From Patiria pectinifera (Eukaryota > Echinodermata > Asteroidea > Valvatida > Asterinidae): a stretch of DNA of 64,000 nt. The stretch is taken from NCBI GenBank assembly GCA_029964075.1, contig CM057140.1, positions 13,100,643 through 13,164,642 on the forward strand, written 5' to 3'. Position 1 is the first letter of the stretch, and each line of letters begins with the position of its first letter. The notes under the pieces are model-generated. The model ran no database searches. It was not told the origin of the DNA and saw only the letters and a program-made list of their open reading frames with translations. Below, in pieces: positions 13,751 through 25,697 of the stretch. Made by a program: the position numbers and the translations under genes.

Positions 13751-14528
13751 TTGAATATTGGTGAAAGTACAAAACCGCGGGGGAATACTTCTGTAAATAC
13801 CACACAGCTTTCCCTTTCTTTGAAGGTCTGTGCGCAGCCGCGAATGTAACTCACCTTGATACCGTGGGGACCAGTCTACTGCGTATCTCGTGTACATGTA
13901 CAGCCTAAGCATTCCGAATGACGGTATTTTAACCATGTAAACCTAGACTCCCAAAAGTCACAGACGCGAAAGCGAATAGGGAGCAGATTGACCATAAAAG
14001 CGAGATTGGGAAATAAACCGTTTCTTTGATGAGTAAAACAAAACCGAAAAAGGAGAATAATTTACGACCAGGACACCGTCATAAATATCATGTTATACCC
14101 TCGATAAGTTGGCGCAGTGATAAATGTCTCATTGGGTCGGCTTAAATTCTGGTGATAATTTTTGTTTTTTACTTGGACCGAGAACCGAGAGGAACCCCTT
14201 CTCTCTCCACCGAGGCAAAGTTCAAGTGTGGGACCGTAAAACACGCCGTCTGCCGGGGGCCTTGTTCGATCAATCATCGTCCGTGGGGAAGTGGGTTTTT
14301 CTCGGCGCATAATGATGTGCGTTGTCCCAGGTGAAAGCTCATGGATATTTTGAGGAGTTACTTTTCTCGGTTTTCCTAACCTTAAAGCCGGGTATCTTGG
14401 TATTTTGCAGGACTGTGGACCACACAACTTTTATTATCACAACTAGCTGTGCATCTTGGTAACAAATTTAGCACGATAGCACAAAAGTCTATTCAATTAA
14501 TTCAGGATGGCTATTCACTGTACGTCTC

Positions 14529-14697
14529 TTCATGCATCTGGTCTACACAATGGGCCAGATTTAGCCAATTGGCGTTGCGGGGTAATCCTATACGAATGAA
14601 CTGCCCGGCTCTAATCACCAGTCTATACAACCGGTCTAATTCACTAGAGACGGGGAGTCAGTCAGTGAGTCAGTTAGGTCGTCAGTCCGTGAGATAG
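14529..14697 (+). repeat. Dispersed repeat family B, copy 1
   Basis: Shares TTCATGCATCTGGTCTAC, CCAGATTTAGCC, GGGGTAATCCTATA, ACTGCCCGGCTCT and a terminal GGGGAGTCAGTCAG stretch with 57121-57320. The first 30 bp can form a hairpin (ATCTGGTC with GGCCAGAT). Confidence 0.8.
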
Positions 14698-15500
14698 GTG
14701 GGCACGAGGCTGGCCTTAAAGGGACCAGCCGAAAACTGTCTAATGCGACCAGCCACCTGTCTATAGCGGCCACCCGAAACCGGGCCCACTTTTGAAACGA
14801 AGGAACTTATGGCTTATAATTCAAAAGCTACCATGCATCAAAAAAGTCATGTGCTGCTGTATGTAGTGGGCGTACACCTACCACCCATCGTGTCCTTGCC
14901 TAAGCTACCAACACCCCGTTTGAAAAGAAACACTTCGGATGGGCATTGTCAGCGAGAGGCCAAGCGAACTAGTGATTCCCCCAAGTCGTCCTCCCGATCA
15001 AAAGAAGGGGGAGATATCCCCTTTTCTCCCCCGCTTGTCTTCCCCTCCGAGAGAGCCGAAAAGTGACAGGCCGCTCTTGTTCAACTTTTTCAGAATTGGG
15101 TTTCTCATTGTTCGGTTCTGCTCATTCTTATTTCTCCCCCGTAGGCTATAATGCCCAGATACAAGGAAATCCTTCTACTGAATGGTAAGTGATCATCGCA
15201 GCACACGCATGACTTGCTGAGCCTTAAACGATTTTTGTTTCGTGATCTTTTTAGAAAATGTCGCGTACGAGGACGCTGCTGTATGGAACGCCTACAAGGG
15301 CAACGGTTGATGGAGGGGTTTTTTTTCACCACAACATAATGCTTCACCAAAGATGCAGATTGCAGACGCAATACCCTGAACAGTCGTGAAGTGGCTTTTT
15401 GGAAGGGCATGCCTTTCATTCATTGAAACGTATTCCAGCTATTTCAAAGTTTATTTTTTAATGCACAATTCACCAATTGAAAGTATAGTGTTCTTAAAAG

Positions 15501-15796
15501 TAAGTAAAGTCTGTCCCGAGCCTTTGGCCCGTCAGGTCGGCGTTCATCTCCGGTTTCAGTAGCATGAAACGACTGAGAATATTTCTATTCCCCCTGGATA
15601 TGGGATGCCAGTCCATCGCAGGTTACTCCCCAGCTAATGCCGGTACCCATTCATACTCCTGGGTGGAGAGAGGCAAGTGGGGATAAAGTGCCTTGCCCAA
15701 GGACACATCGTATGGCCAGCAGCTGGATTCGAACCCCTGACCCTCTGACCCTCTGATCATGAGTCACGAACCCTTACCGCTAGGCCACACTTCCCC
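15501..15796 (-). mobile_element. tRNA-derived SINE, same family, minus orientation
   Basis: Reverse-oriented relative of the 32.25-kb SINE. The box B complement lies near 15725-15736 (GGATTCGAACCCC), with the shared body CTCCTGGGTGGAGAGAGGCA and tail AAGTAAGTAAAG to the left. A short CCCTCTGA duplication sits next to box B. No convincing target-site duplication is visible, so the copy is probably older. Confidence 0.85.
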
Positions 15797-16517
15797 TTAT
15801 GATTAGTTATGGAAGCATCTATAAATGCTGATTAATGTTAACAAAACCCAAAGGGAAAATGATGAAATGAAGGCTTGCTAAATTAAAAAACAGAGGAGGC
15901 CAACCAAGAGAAAACAGATGCCCTTCAAATAACGATGAGTTTCTCCGTGGCAAGATTATGCGAGCCGCGAGTTTGCCAAAGAGCAAGGAATTGAAGCCTT
16001 GCAGTTGTTGTCCGTTTTGGCCTTCCATACCTCCCAAGGTCGACACAAGAGGCATGGCGAATACCCTTCCTCCTCATTAGTGTAAGTTTACCCACGGTTC
16101 AGCCGGCGATGTTTCACAGCAGACTGGAGCCTAAACATTCCCGTGTTGTTTGGACTAGCTTATAAGGAGCCAGCTCAGACCAACCACACCGCTAATTTTC
16201 TCTTTTACGTAATAAGAGCGCGTGTAACCTCCAATGCGCGATTCGGTTTCAGGTCCGCCGAAGCGGAAGATTAGAGATAACTTGTTTTTCGGCTTATATC
16301 TTTGGGCGTTCGTCTGCCATAAAGTCTTGGGGCGATGTAGTAGGCCTTGGTATGTCCATAGAGCAAGGACAACAGGTATGTCCAGCAACTGGGGCCATTT
16401 TTGTCGTATGCAATTTTTGATTGAGGTTTCTTGGTAAAGTCTGTGACGTCATCTTCTACGTCATGCTTTTGAGACTAAGTTAATTTCATCCTTTATGCAC
16501 AAGTCGCAAAACGTTCA

Positions 16518-16573
16518 GATTGTAAAGGCAATTAATGATTGTAAAGGCATTTAATGATTGTAAAGGCAATTGG
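16518..16573 (+). repeat. Tandem repeat GATTGTAAAGGCAATTAAT, 19-bp period
   Basis: Three units start at 16518, 16537 and 16556, the last partial. Confidence 0.85.
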
Positions 16574-18577
16574 ACTTGGGATTTGAGTATAGTTGGTAAT
16601 ATTTTCTATGGAGAATGCGACAATCCTCACTTTTGCTCGGCCTTGGGCTATTGGTAATGGTACCTCAGATGTATTTTTAAAAAAAATTGTGATTGGTTCC
16701 CAATGCATGTACAGCATGCGAACATGCATGTGCATACTAAACAAGATGCAAAGCAACATTGCATATAACATAATATTCATCATCAGGTGTATGATTATTA
16801 AACTCGCTGGTACCCGGAGTACATACGTTATGTGCATCTGTCCTTGCTCTATGATGCAAGTAAGGGGTACCAAGAATCTTTATATAGTTCTTTTGGTAAG
16901 TAATGTCTGGGCCACCACTCGAAATTTCGCTCAAGTTTTTTTTTTGTGCTGTGTAGATAATCTCTGGGCAGGATTGGTATTGTGATACAATACATTTTGT
17001 TCTACATGGACCACCCGTATTTTCGTTTCATGATTTGTTGAACGTGACTTAGGCCTATAAGCTGATTTATGCTAAAGCGATATTAAATGGTTTCCTGACT
17101 TATACCAATACACCAATCTTATTCGTTTGTGCACTAACACAGGCTTAAAAACTGGTAACCCGATTTATTTACCTAATCCATTTCATAGAGCAGTACTATA
17201 ATACCTGTCGGACACCAGCGCCACTGGTTTCCAGTTTCCCTGCGACCTCTTTTCACGCCTGACTGGTAATTGATTACATTCGCTGGTGTTCGTTTCAGCA
17301 GACAGGGCCAAAATCAAGGAAACATGGCCAAATCGATGGGAAATGAAGCCTGAGGCTTGTTATTGCACACCGATCTATTGGCATTTCAGGTATAAACGAG
17401 AACTCTCCCGAACCAATTCGTCTCCAAATTGACTTGTCCTTCACCATTTTAAGCCGGTGATTTCATGTACAGCGGGTTTTTTTTCTTAATGGGAGACCTT
17501 GTGTTTTGTACAGAAATGCATTTTTGATGAATTCTGCTTTCACGGCGGTACTTTAAAGAAACATGAACTGGCTATGTATCACATTTTGCCTGTGCTATTT
17601 TTTGGTGTAGGTGTCATGAAGACATAGGCCTACCATTATGGGTAATCGTTACGCCAATAGAGACATACAGTGAAGTAAAGAGATACCAAACAAAATAGCC
17701 CTACAAACAGGGCTGTAAATGGTGTGCCATCTCTTGTTCCATAAGGGGACCCTAGATTAACTTGGGTGTTCGTATGCAGATACCACAGGTGTCAACCACG
17801 ATACGAATACAAACATGTTTGCAGTAATTTTTTTCCTTCTGGCAACTCATTGGTTACCTTTAAGGCTGAATACAAATGTGTCTTATGAGTCATCCCCATG
17901 GATGGATCAGCCCATGCCGCCCTCTCACGCCAAACTCAGGCCAAAAGATAGGGGGAAAAAAATAACATTTCACCCGATCCAACACCCAAGTACCAAAATC
18001 TTCACCCAGTCGTTAGCGGTTCCGTAATTCTAAAATCGTTGGCGACCGTCCGAACATCACTGAAACTGTTTTCCCTTATTATTTTCTTTTCATACTTCAA
18101 GTCATGCACTATTATTCAAGTCACAAGATTTCCCTTTAACATTTATTTGTCCAAAGTCTTGGGCAAATACAATAAAACCGTGCCTGGGAATCACTTTTTA
18201 TCATTGAGGGAAATCATCGCGACCCGAGCGCAGACGGGGCGCCAGGCAGTCAAGGGCCGCGTGTTTGCTCAAGACTGACCCGATCCATCTCTCGCGCGCT
18301 CGGACAAAAAAAAATGTGCCGAGAATTTGCGAAATTAATGAATAAATAAATAAATGCAACCCTACACTTTGGCGTAAAAATAGATGAGCGAATATTCCCT
18401 AGTTAGATATAAAATGGATAGGGGCTTTTGATATGACTTTTTTTTTCTCTCAATGTACCCAGTGTTTTGTTAATTGCCTTGTTTAATGGGCGAGCTTGTA
18501 CTAGCGGGGGGCTAAAACGCGCGCTCATGATGCATCGCACGGAGCGCGCGTGCCCGACCGGAAGTCCCACTTTAGCA

Positions 18578-18613
18578 TTTGGCGCGAAAAGGACTCATTT
18601 TCTCCCGCCAAAA
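18578..18613. promoter_or_regulatory. Two E2F-like sites in a CpG-rich block
   Basis: TTTGGCGCGAAAA (18578-18590) is a full E2F consensus. CCCGCCAAAA (18604-18613) is a second in the opposite sense. The block around them (about 18.52-18.65 kb) is rich in GCGCGC. E2F sites of this form mark cell-cycle gene promoters, but no coding exon is recognisable nearby. Confidence 0.4.
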
Positions 18614-19444
18614 TGTCTGCAGCTGGAGTGGGCGCAGCGCGCGCGTGAACGATGATGAGGCTTTCACACAGGGTGGGAATTAAAGACGCACTTTGACACC
18701 ATGGATGCATGGAGCATGGAGCGTACTTTCATGTCAATTTACGGGGTTTTTTTTCTCACGCTGGAACTAAGATGGCAAGGCGCTCCATTCTCTCCGGTAC
18801 AAGGAGGCCGACTGCTGAATTAAGCCAAACATTAATGATCGACCGACATGCTCTTAGCTGAAAAGACTTGCAACTTCACACTTTGCAATCCTAAACCACT
18901 CTACTTTTGTTCTCGTCTTGTCTACTTTTTTGTTTATCGAAATCCATTAATTTTAAGCAGCCACCACTTCTTATTTAACAGTTTTCAATTTGCCAAGATT
19001 GTACCCACCGTATCAACGTCGCATGTTTATGTGCCTCCATTTGCATTGAAATCTGAGATAAGAACACTGACGAATTCCTAAAAAATTAATGGGCGAATCT
19101 TGTGACTATAACAAGAATAACGATGATCATCATAATCGCGGACATTTTGTCAACCAAACGTTTTGTTCATTGTTTATTGTTACCCCTGCTCGTCGGACTT
19201 GTAAATCACTTTTCATTGCTGCGCGTCTTCCCAAGTACAACCGCAAAGTTTTGAGATGCATTTAGAAACTCCAGTTTTATTACAGTGAAATCTCGATAAG
19301 TCAAACTCTGATCACTCAAAACAACTGTTAAGTCAAACAAAGAATCCATTCCCTTCAGTAGTATAACAATGCAACCCTGCTTCAAATTTTGAACCTTTTC
19401 TCTTGAGGTTTGACTCATCGTATCTGCACTTCTCCCTCACAGAT

Positions 19445-19580
19445 TATTGGCTACTTTCTGCGAATCGGAGTAGCAATTGCGGTAAAGTGTCTAGCTCAAG
19501 GACACAAACCTTGTACATGATCGTGTCCCAGTCTGAGCCCTACACTAAGCTCCTAGCCAATACCTTTACCATTCTACCAT
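19445..19580 (-). mobile_element. Second SINE-like family, fragment
   Basis: Shares GCAATTGCGGTAAAGTGTCT and AAGGACACAA with a fragment at about 40.83 kb, but differs from the main SINE. On the minus strand it reads as a SINE body preceded by a degraded tRNA-like head (ATGGTAGAATGGTAAAGG). No target-site duplication is seen and the ends are approximate. Confidence 0.55.
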
Positions 19581-21928
19581 AGCATAGTAGCTTGAAATTG
19601 ATGAATGAACCAACAGTGCACTGGTACTGGTTCAGATAACTCTGAAAACTTCGGCCAAAGTCTGGATACGACTTGTGTATGCCATGCTCTAGCAAGGAAA
19701 CCCTTGCTAAATGCTCACACAAAATACCAATTTGATTGTATGCACACGCACTATAGTCCCCTGGTGTTGCTTGACGCATAGCAGCCACCGCCAATCCATC
19801 TCTTAGCCGATGAGTGTGTGTATGTGTCGGTATCTCCCCTATTCTTCTTTTGTCATCGTCTCGCCTTTCTCCGTCTTCACTCTTCTCTCCCCTCTAATCT
19901 CTGAGGAAATTACCAATTGATTATACGTGTACATCTTCTCAACGGGGCGCCTCTATTGATGATGATGATGAAGGGCGCAGGCAGGACCAGACGGCTGTTT
20001 TGTGAAACATCTTTGTATAGTCTGTTAACTGCGGCGGTAGAATAATCTACTGACCATTTCGGTCACGCCATCCGACGTGCAACAGCCGCTGGGAACAAAT
20101 CAAAACACCGCCTCGAAGTCTGAAGAGGTGTAGCAAGTTTTCGCCCCATCAAACACCGCCTGGCAGGTCCCTTCACAACTGCCAAACTGGGCAATTATTT
20201 TAAGCCCCTGCCCCCTCCCCTTGTCCCCCTTGACACAAAAGCTCTCCCCTTCAATGCACCCCTTGCACACCCTTCTCCGTACAAAAAGGGGCTATTAGCA
20301 TTACCGTGCCATCCTTCTTTTTCCACCTTCTTGTCTCCGGCCTTCCTTCCACCCCACGCCGTCTTTTGTTGCTCAAATCCCCCGTGTGCAAACTCACACA
20401 GTGCCGCTGCTCTCTTTTTCTCTTATAATCCAGCGGTCCGAACCGAAAAAAAACATAAACCACGGTCTTCTTGATGAAATGGCTGGACTCACCTGGGGAC
20501 GGAGCTAGAAAAAGACGGGCAAGGCCAGCGGGCCAGGATAGGATGACTGCCCGGGCGAAAAGCCTCTTTCCTTCGGCTGTCCGGTGGGACAGGAAGGGGT
20601 CAGCGAACATGCACTGACGGGTCGTGATTACTGGCTGAAGTTCGGTGACTTCAAGCCAACAAAGGTCCATGCACTTAGATCAGTGTGTCTTGGAAGATTT
20701 TGCCAGTTTTGCAGATTTTCATTTCAATTTTTTTGCGTGATTGTATAAATACACAATGTAAACCTTGAAAGTAGAGTTTCCAAACGATACTTTAATTGCA
20801 CAGAGAAAATGTTGCTTGGATATTTCTGTTATTGCGCAAAGAGTTGACAGTAAAATGTCACCAAGCCTTTCTCCTATCTCAACTTTTCCTGAGGACCATC
20901 CAAAAACTTTCGTCAAAAGTTCGCCAATTCCCAGTTTCCCCTGTACAAAGATGCCGCTAAAAGTTCTTTTAAAAGGCAAAAACTATACATCGTAAAACAA
21001 TTCCATATTTATCATGTGTTTCCCAATTGCACTTAATAGCATGTGGAGAAACATTCTATTGCTCTCTTGAGTCCCTGTTCCATATTTTCCATCTTTGCGG
21101 CGGCGGTTGCAATGGCCTAGAGAACAAGGGCCGTGCGCCGGCGTTCAACCCACAAATTTGTGTTTGATGTGCCGGTCGGACATGTTCCTTTTCTACTTCT
21201 CTTAAAAGTCATACGTCAGCGTCTAAAATTTGTACAAGATTCCCCCTTTTTGTGCCTCTCAAGACACACGCAAAATTTCCAGTCCATTAACGTGTGCACA
21301 AAAGTAGGTCGGCCAATCGACCGAATTTTGTCCACAACGATCGTGTCTCCTCGACTGCTAACCGAACAGCCACCCAAAAAAAAATCCAGAAAGCAATATT
21401 CACCGACGCGAAGTGACAGCTTTCGCCGCTGTATCATCAAGATAAATATCTCCATTCTAAATATGTATATATGCATATTAGTCACGCTCGATGTGGCCGA
21501 GATGTTTTTTTTCTGCCGTGAGTTTGTAGTGTATCTGGGTCACTCCATTAACTGTGCACAGGTCTAAGCCGATTAAAGTTTTCCTTCCTTCAAGCTTTTT
21601 TTTCCAGCGTATACGGAAGAAAAATGTTATCTCTCATAATCCGCTTATTATTGTGACAATCTGATTTTGAATTCTCGAGAGAATTTGTGTGTATTTTGTC
21701 GACTTTTTTTTACGTTGTTCATATTCGATTTCGACGTATTTTTGTTGTGCAGACGGAACACAGCCTAAACGCGATGTAACGGCGTTTCTGATTGGCTGTA
21801 TCCTGTAGACATGACCATTCATGATTCTAGGCTGGTTTCCGTTTCCTCCCTAATCTTTCTAACTTCCAATTAGTATGGGGCGGGAACCAGTCTGTGATGG
21901 ATCACTTCCATCAATTTTGTGTTATGTT

Positions 21929-22160
21929 ACTTTGAACTTATTGGAACCAGCGAATTTACACAGCGATTTCCAGATAAATAGTAAACCCCCCACCCCCCCC
22001 CCCACCAAAAAAAAAAGACGTTCACTGGTTCGCAGCTTGTACTGCACTTTGTACTTATTGGAACCAGCGAATTTACACAGCGATTTCCAGATAATACAAA
22101 CCCCCCCCCCCCCAAAAAAAATGAATTTCACTGGTTCGCAGCTTGTGCTGCACTTTCCCA
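21929..22160 (+). repeat. Two-copy tandem duplication, 117-bp period
   Basis: Units begin at 21929 and 22046 and share CTTATTGGAACCAGCG, AATTTACACAGCGATTTCC, a C-run followed by an A-run, and CACTGGTTCGCAGCTTGT. The units differ mainly in C-run and A-run length, so the duplication is fairly young. Confidence 0.9.
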
Positions 22161-25100
22161 TATCTATTCGTGAAATACGAATGAGTAGTAATTTCAGCTT
22201 TCGCACTCCTGAATCCTGATTATCAAGAAAACCCAACATATTAAAAAAATAATCTAGGTCCCAATCAAAAATATAGTATTAATAATACCGTGCCTTTTCC
22301 AATAACTCCGACCATGTATTTTCTAGATTTTGACACGAAGGCAGCAGTTCTGTCGAGCTGTCAACGTCCGCCGGTTGCCCTCTCAATTTTTTGGAGGCCT
22401 TCCATCCATAGTTCCATTCTCCCTTTGTCCAGGCGGAATCCAAGATGGCGTCGGGCGGGCTCATTACACGATGGCCTGTCGGTACGTATTTCCCTCAACC
22501 AGCCGAGCCTCAGCGCGCGCTTGTCCAAACACATCGCCCGCGATAATCACGCGTAGACTGCCAAAAATAACATAACTCAGGCCCCGTAGCAAATCCGAGA
22601 GTCGGAGCGGGAGAGAGAAAAAAGCTGGCCAAAGCAATCTGGCGGCAGCTGATCCCTTCAAACACCCCCCCCCCCCTTCCCCTCAAAATAATGTTTCACT
22701 GCAAATTCTTAGTGACTGTTGGGGGAGATCGTATCACCAAATCTCTCAGTGCGGGTGCCCGATTTGAAAGCTTGGGAGTGCAACTGCTATCATAATACAT
22801 GACCCCCCCAAAAAAAATGCCCGACCGCATTTTGAGTAGAAAAAAAATCTGGCGAACGAAACTCAACAAATCTCCAACATCGGCTTGTCAGCAAGCCTCG
22901 CTGGGCCCTGGAGCGTTCTGGAACCCGTTCTCAGTATGTTGGGAAATCGCATGTCGCCTGTGGCACTTTTATATTTTTGTCGTCTCTTTTTTTCATGACA
23001 GACTATAAAAGGAATAAAGCCCCAATTTCGGCCCACAGAATTCACAACTCTCGAACTGCCTGTGAGCACTTGGAACACGAAAAAGGGGAAAGGCTTTTAT
23101 TTTTGGACTACGTCTTGGGGTTGTACTAAGTTTACCAGTACTGTTCCGCAGTTGGACTTTGTTGTTAGCTTTCCACAATCTCAGAGAGATTTTTTTCTCA
23201 TTATTTTACCCCTCCCCCCCCCAAAAAAAAACCCACGATAATTCAGACAAAAGGTGTTTATATGACACCCGATGTTTTCGGGTCGAAACTGTCGCTAGCT
23301 TAGGCAATTTTCTTCAAAAAATAGTTGGTGGGGGGGGGATGGCATTGCCATGCAGTTTCTTTGTCTAGTTATCTTCGGTATTATGGCTGAGACATCAATT
23401 GTGAGGTAAAAACCAAAATTATAAATCACTGTCGGACTTTACCCAAAATTATTAACAAAATTAACGAGTACACGTTTATCGTTATCGTATGTAACGAATA
23501 TCGTAATTTGTTTTGAAAAAGTCTGCCCGCGGGCACACTTTTTTAAAAACCACCTGCAATGATTGTTTTCTTCCGAACACTACCATCTCAGGCGGAATAA
23601 TTTCAACTTGGTATTCTGTACCAGTCTTTTCTTCACTTTGACTAACATGTATCTCCTTAAATCAGTTACTTTGCTACCAATTTCCCTGGGTACGTGCCTT
23701 TAAAAACTTATATTGTATATAAACAGTTTTAAAATTAAACACCGAACAAAAATTCCCCCCATCACTTTTTAAAGACAAAAACCCCTACATTTCCGATTTT
23801 CAAATACAGTTTGGAGGCTGTTGTTCATTTATTCCAATAAAAATTCATTGCGCTGAAGTGACAGCAGGTGGCCCCAATAATGCTTTATGAAAGTCTTACA
23901 CCGGCCACTGTACATAATGCAAGCCTGGAGTATATGCTCATTATTATGACGCTCTCCTTGACAAAAAAAAAATCTCCAAAAAAGAAAAAAAAAACCTTTT
24001 GGATTTGATCTTTAACCCCGCCTTTCAAACACGATCAATTCTGCCCGACGCCCGTGGGGCCTGAACGGCGTTTATTGGCGCGGGTTTCTGGGGTGAAATG
24101 AACTAGGCAGGGGTCTAATAGCGAGCCCTACTTACTAAGTAGGTGACGGTTATTTCCCCCCCCCCTCTTTTTTATTTGCTCCATTCCTCTCCATGTAACG
24201 TGTTGGTAGGGTCACTGTGGACCCTTTTGTCCACCCTTAATCATAAAGTACACACACGATCCTATAAAATACCAATCTCTTGATCAAACAGCGGACAGAG
24301 AACCGTACACAAACAGAGCTTGCCAAAAAAAAAAACGGGGGGGGGGAAGGTTGATAATAATAATTATAGATGCCAGGTAATAATAAATACTTAGGCCTAC
24401 ATCGGGTTTATAATGAGGTTATGACATGCTGCAGCAGCGCAGCTCGCATGGCTAGCTGGCCGTGGCGACGGCGCGGTTATACGGGTATGCGGGGTCTGTG
24501 ATTACCTCTCATTCCACGGACTCCGGACGAAGGGGGGCTTAAAAAAAAACAGGCTTTTTTTATTTTGGAAAATGATTAACTACGAAGCCCGAGTGCCGGT
24601 ATGTTGACAAAAGTGTCAGGCCAGATCTTATTAAGGGAAGCAAACACGTCCAGGGAGGGAATTGGGGAGGGATGGACTCGCAATAAACGGATTAAAGTAC
24701 ATGTAGTCATTATGCGGTGTTTTGATGTATTAGAAAGTAGTGTGGGATGAATTTAGCGAGCGAATCGCCCGCATTTGTCGCTAGCAATTATCGCACATGA
24801 AAATCAATTCACCCATTTCACCCTCTCGATCCGCGTACGAAAAGCTTTAATACGCTAGTCTTAATGTTTCAAAGCCGTTGTACTTTCATCCTCGTGTTAA
24901 ACAAATTGTGCCGTTATAAAATCCCTCAGTGCACAGAGGTCAAACACAAAACAACAGGTATTTAGCAAGGTTATGAATTTCACATTAATATGACATTTGA
25001 TAAACTTTCAAGAAACCACAATTTTCCTTTGGCATTTTCTATTATAACTTCCATACACACGCGACTTGTATGTAGTACTACACCACGCATACCGTTTTAA

Positions 25101-25548
25101 TTTAACGAGGTAAAACAAAAGGAGTGACATTGTGACAAACAACTTTCATATAAAGCTTGCCTTCACGTATATTTATTTCAACAAGTTTCAGAACACTTCT
25201 TTCCCAAAAAGACTTTCACAAATTCATTTGATCCCTTGCCAAGAACATGTTTGTCAAGATTCCAGTTTCAAAATCTTGCCAGAAAAAGAGTAGCCATTCT
25301 TACGTTATCTAATCAAGTAAGAATGCCACTTTTCTGAGAAAAAAAAAATTACAAATTTGAGAGCTGATGACTACAAAATCTGAAAACACACTTTCAGGTA
25401 CACATCAACTTCGGTTATACAAAAAATCTCTTCATAATAGTCGCCAACTATTTCATTATTTTTCAAACACGAACAACTTGTTTTTATTTACCACTCAACA
25501 ACCAGAAACAACATTCAAAATGTTGTATATAAGGGCCCAATTGCATTG

Positions 25549-25697
25549 AGCTACTAAGCAGACAAATATTGCTAAGCAAATGTCCTTGGTAAATACAAAT
25601 TAGCAAGGCACCAGTCCTTATCCAATATGCAAACATGCAGAAATATACTGTCTGGTACCCTGTCTCTGCTAAGCAAATTTGTTCAGTGCTGAGCAGC
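25549..25697. repeat. Dispersed GCTAAGCA family, diverged copy
   Basis: CTACTAAGCAGAC, TTGCTAAGCAAATG, GGTACCCTGTCTCTGC and GCTAAGCAAATTTG recur here, then GTGCTGAGCAGC. More diverged than the copies at 11.8 and 49.8 kb. Confidence 0.5.

Larger units (their letters stand above)
1..14528. other. Gene-free interval with scattered repeats
   Basis: No open frame shows a recognisable domain. Apart from the listed repeats it holds AT-rich and mixed sequence. Two AGAGGGCGC words lie at 1000 and 1116. Two opposed YY1-like words, GCGGCCATCTTGG and AAGATGGCCGC, lie near 6456 and 6551. A CpG-rich stretch at 9350-9440 shows no further structure. A TCTAGTCCCCAGTTTC duplication lies at 8391-8428. Confidence 0.6.
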
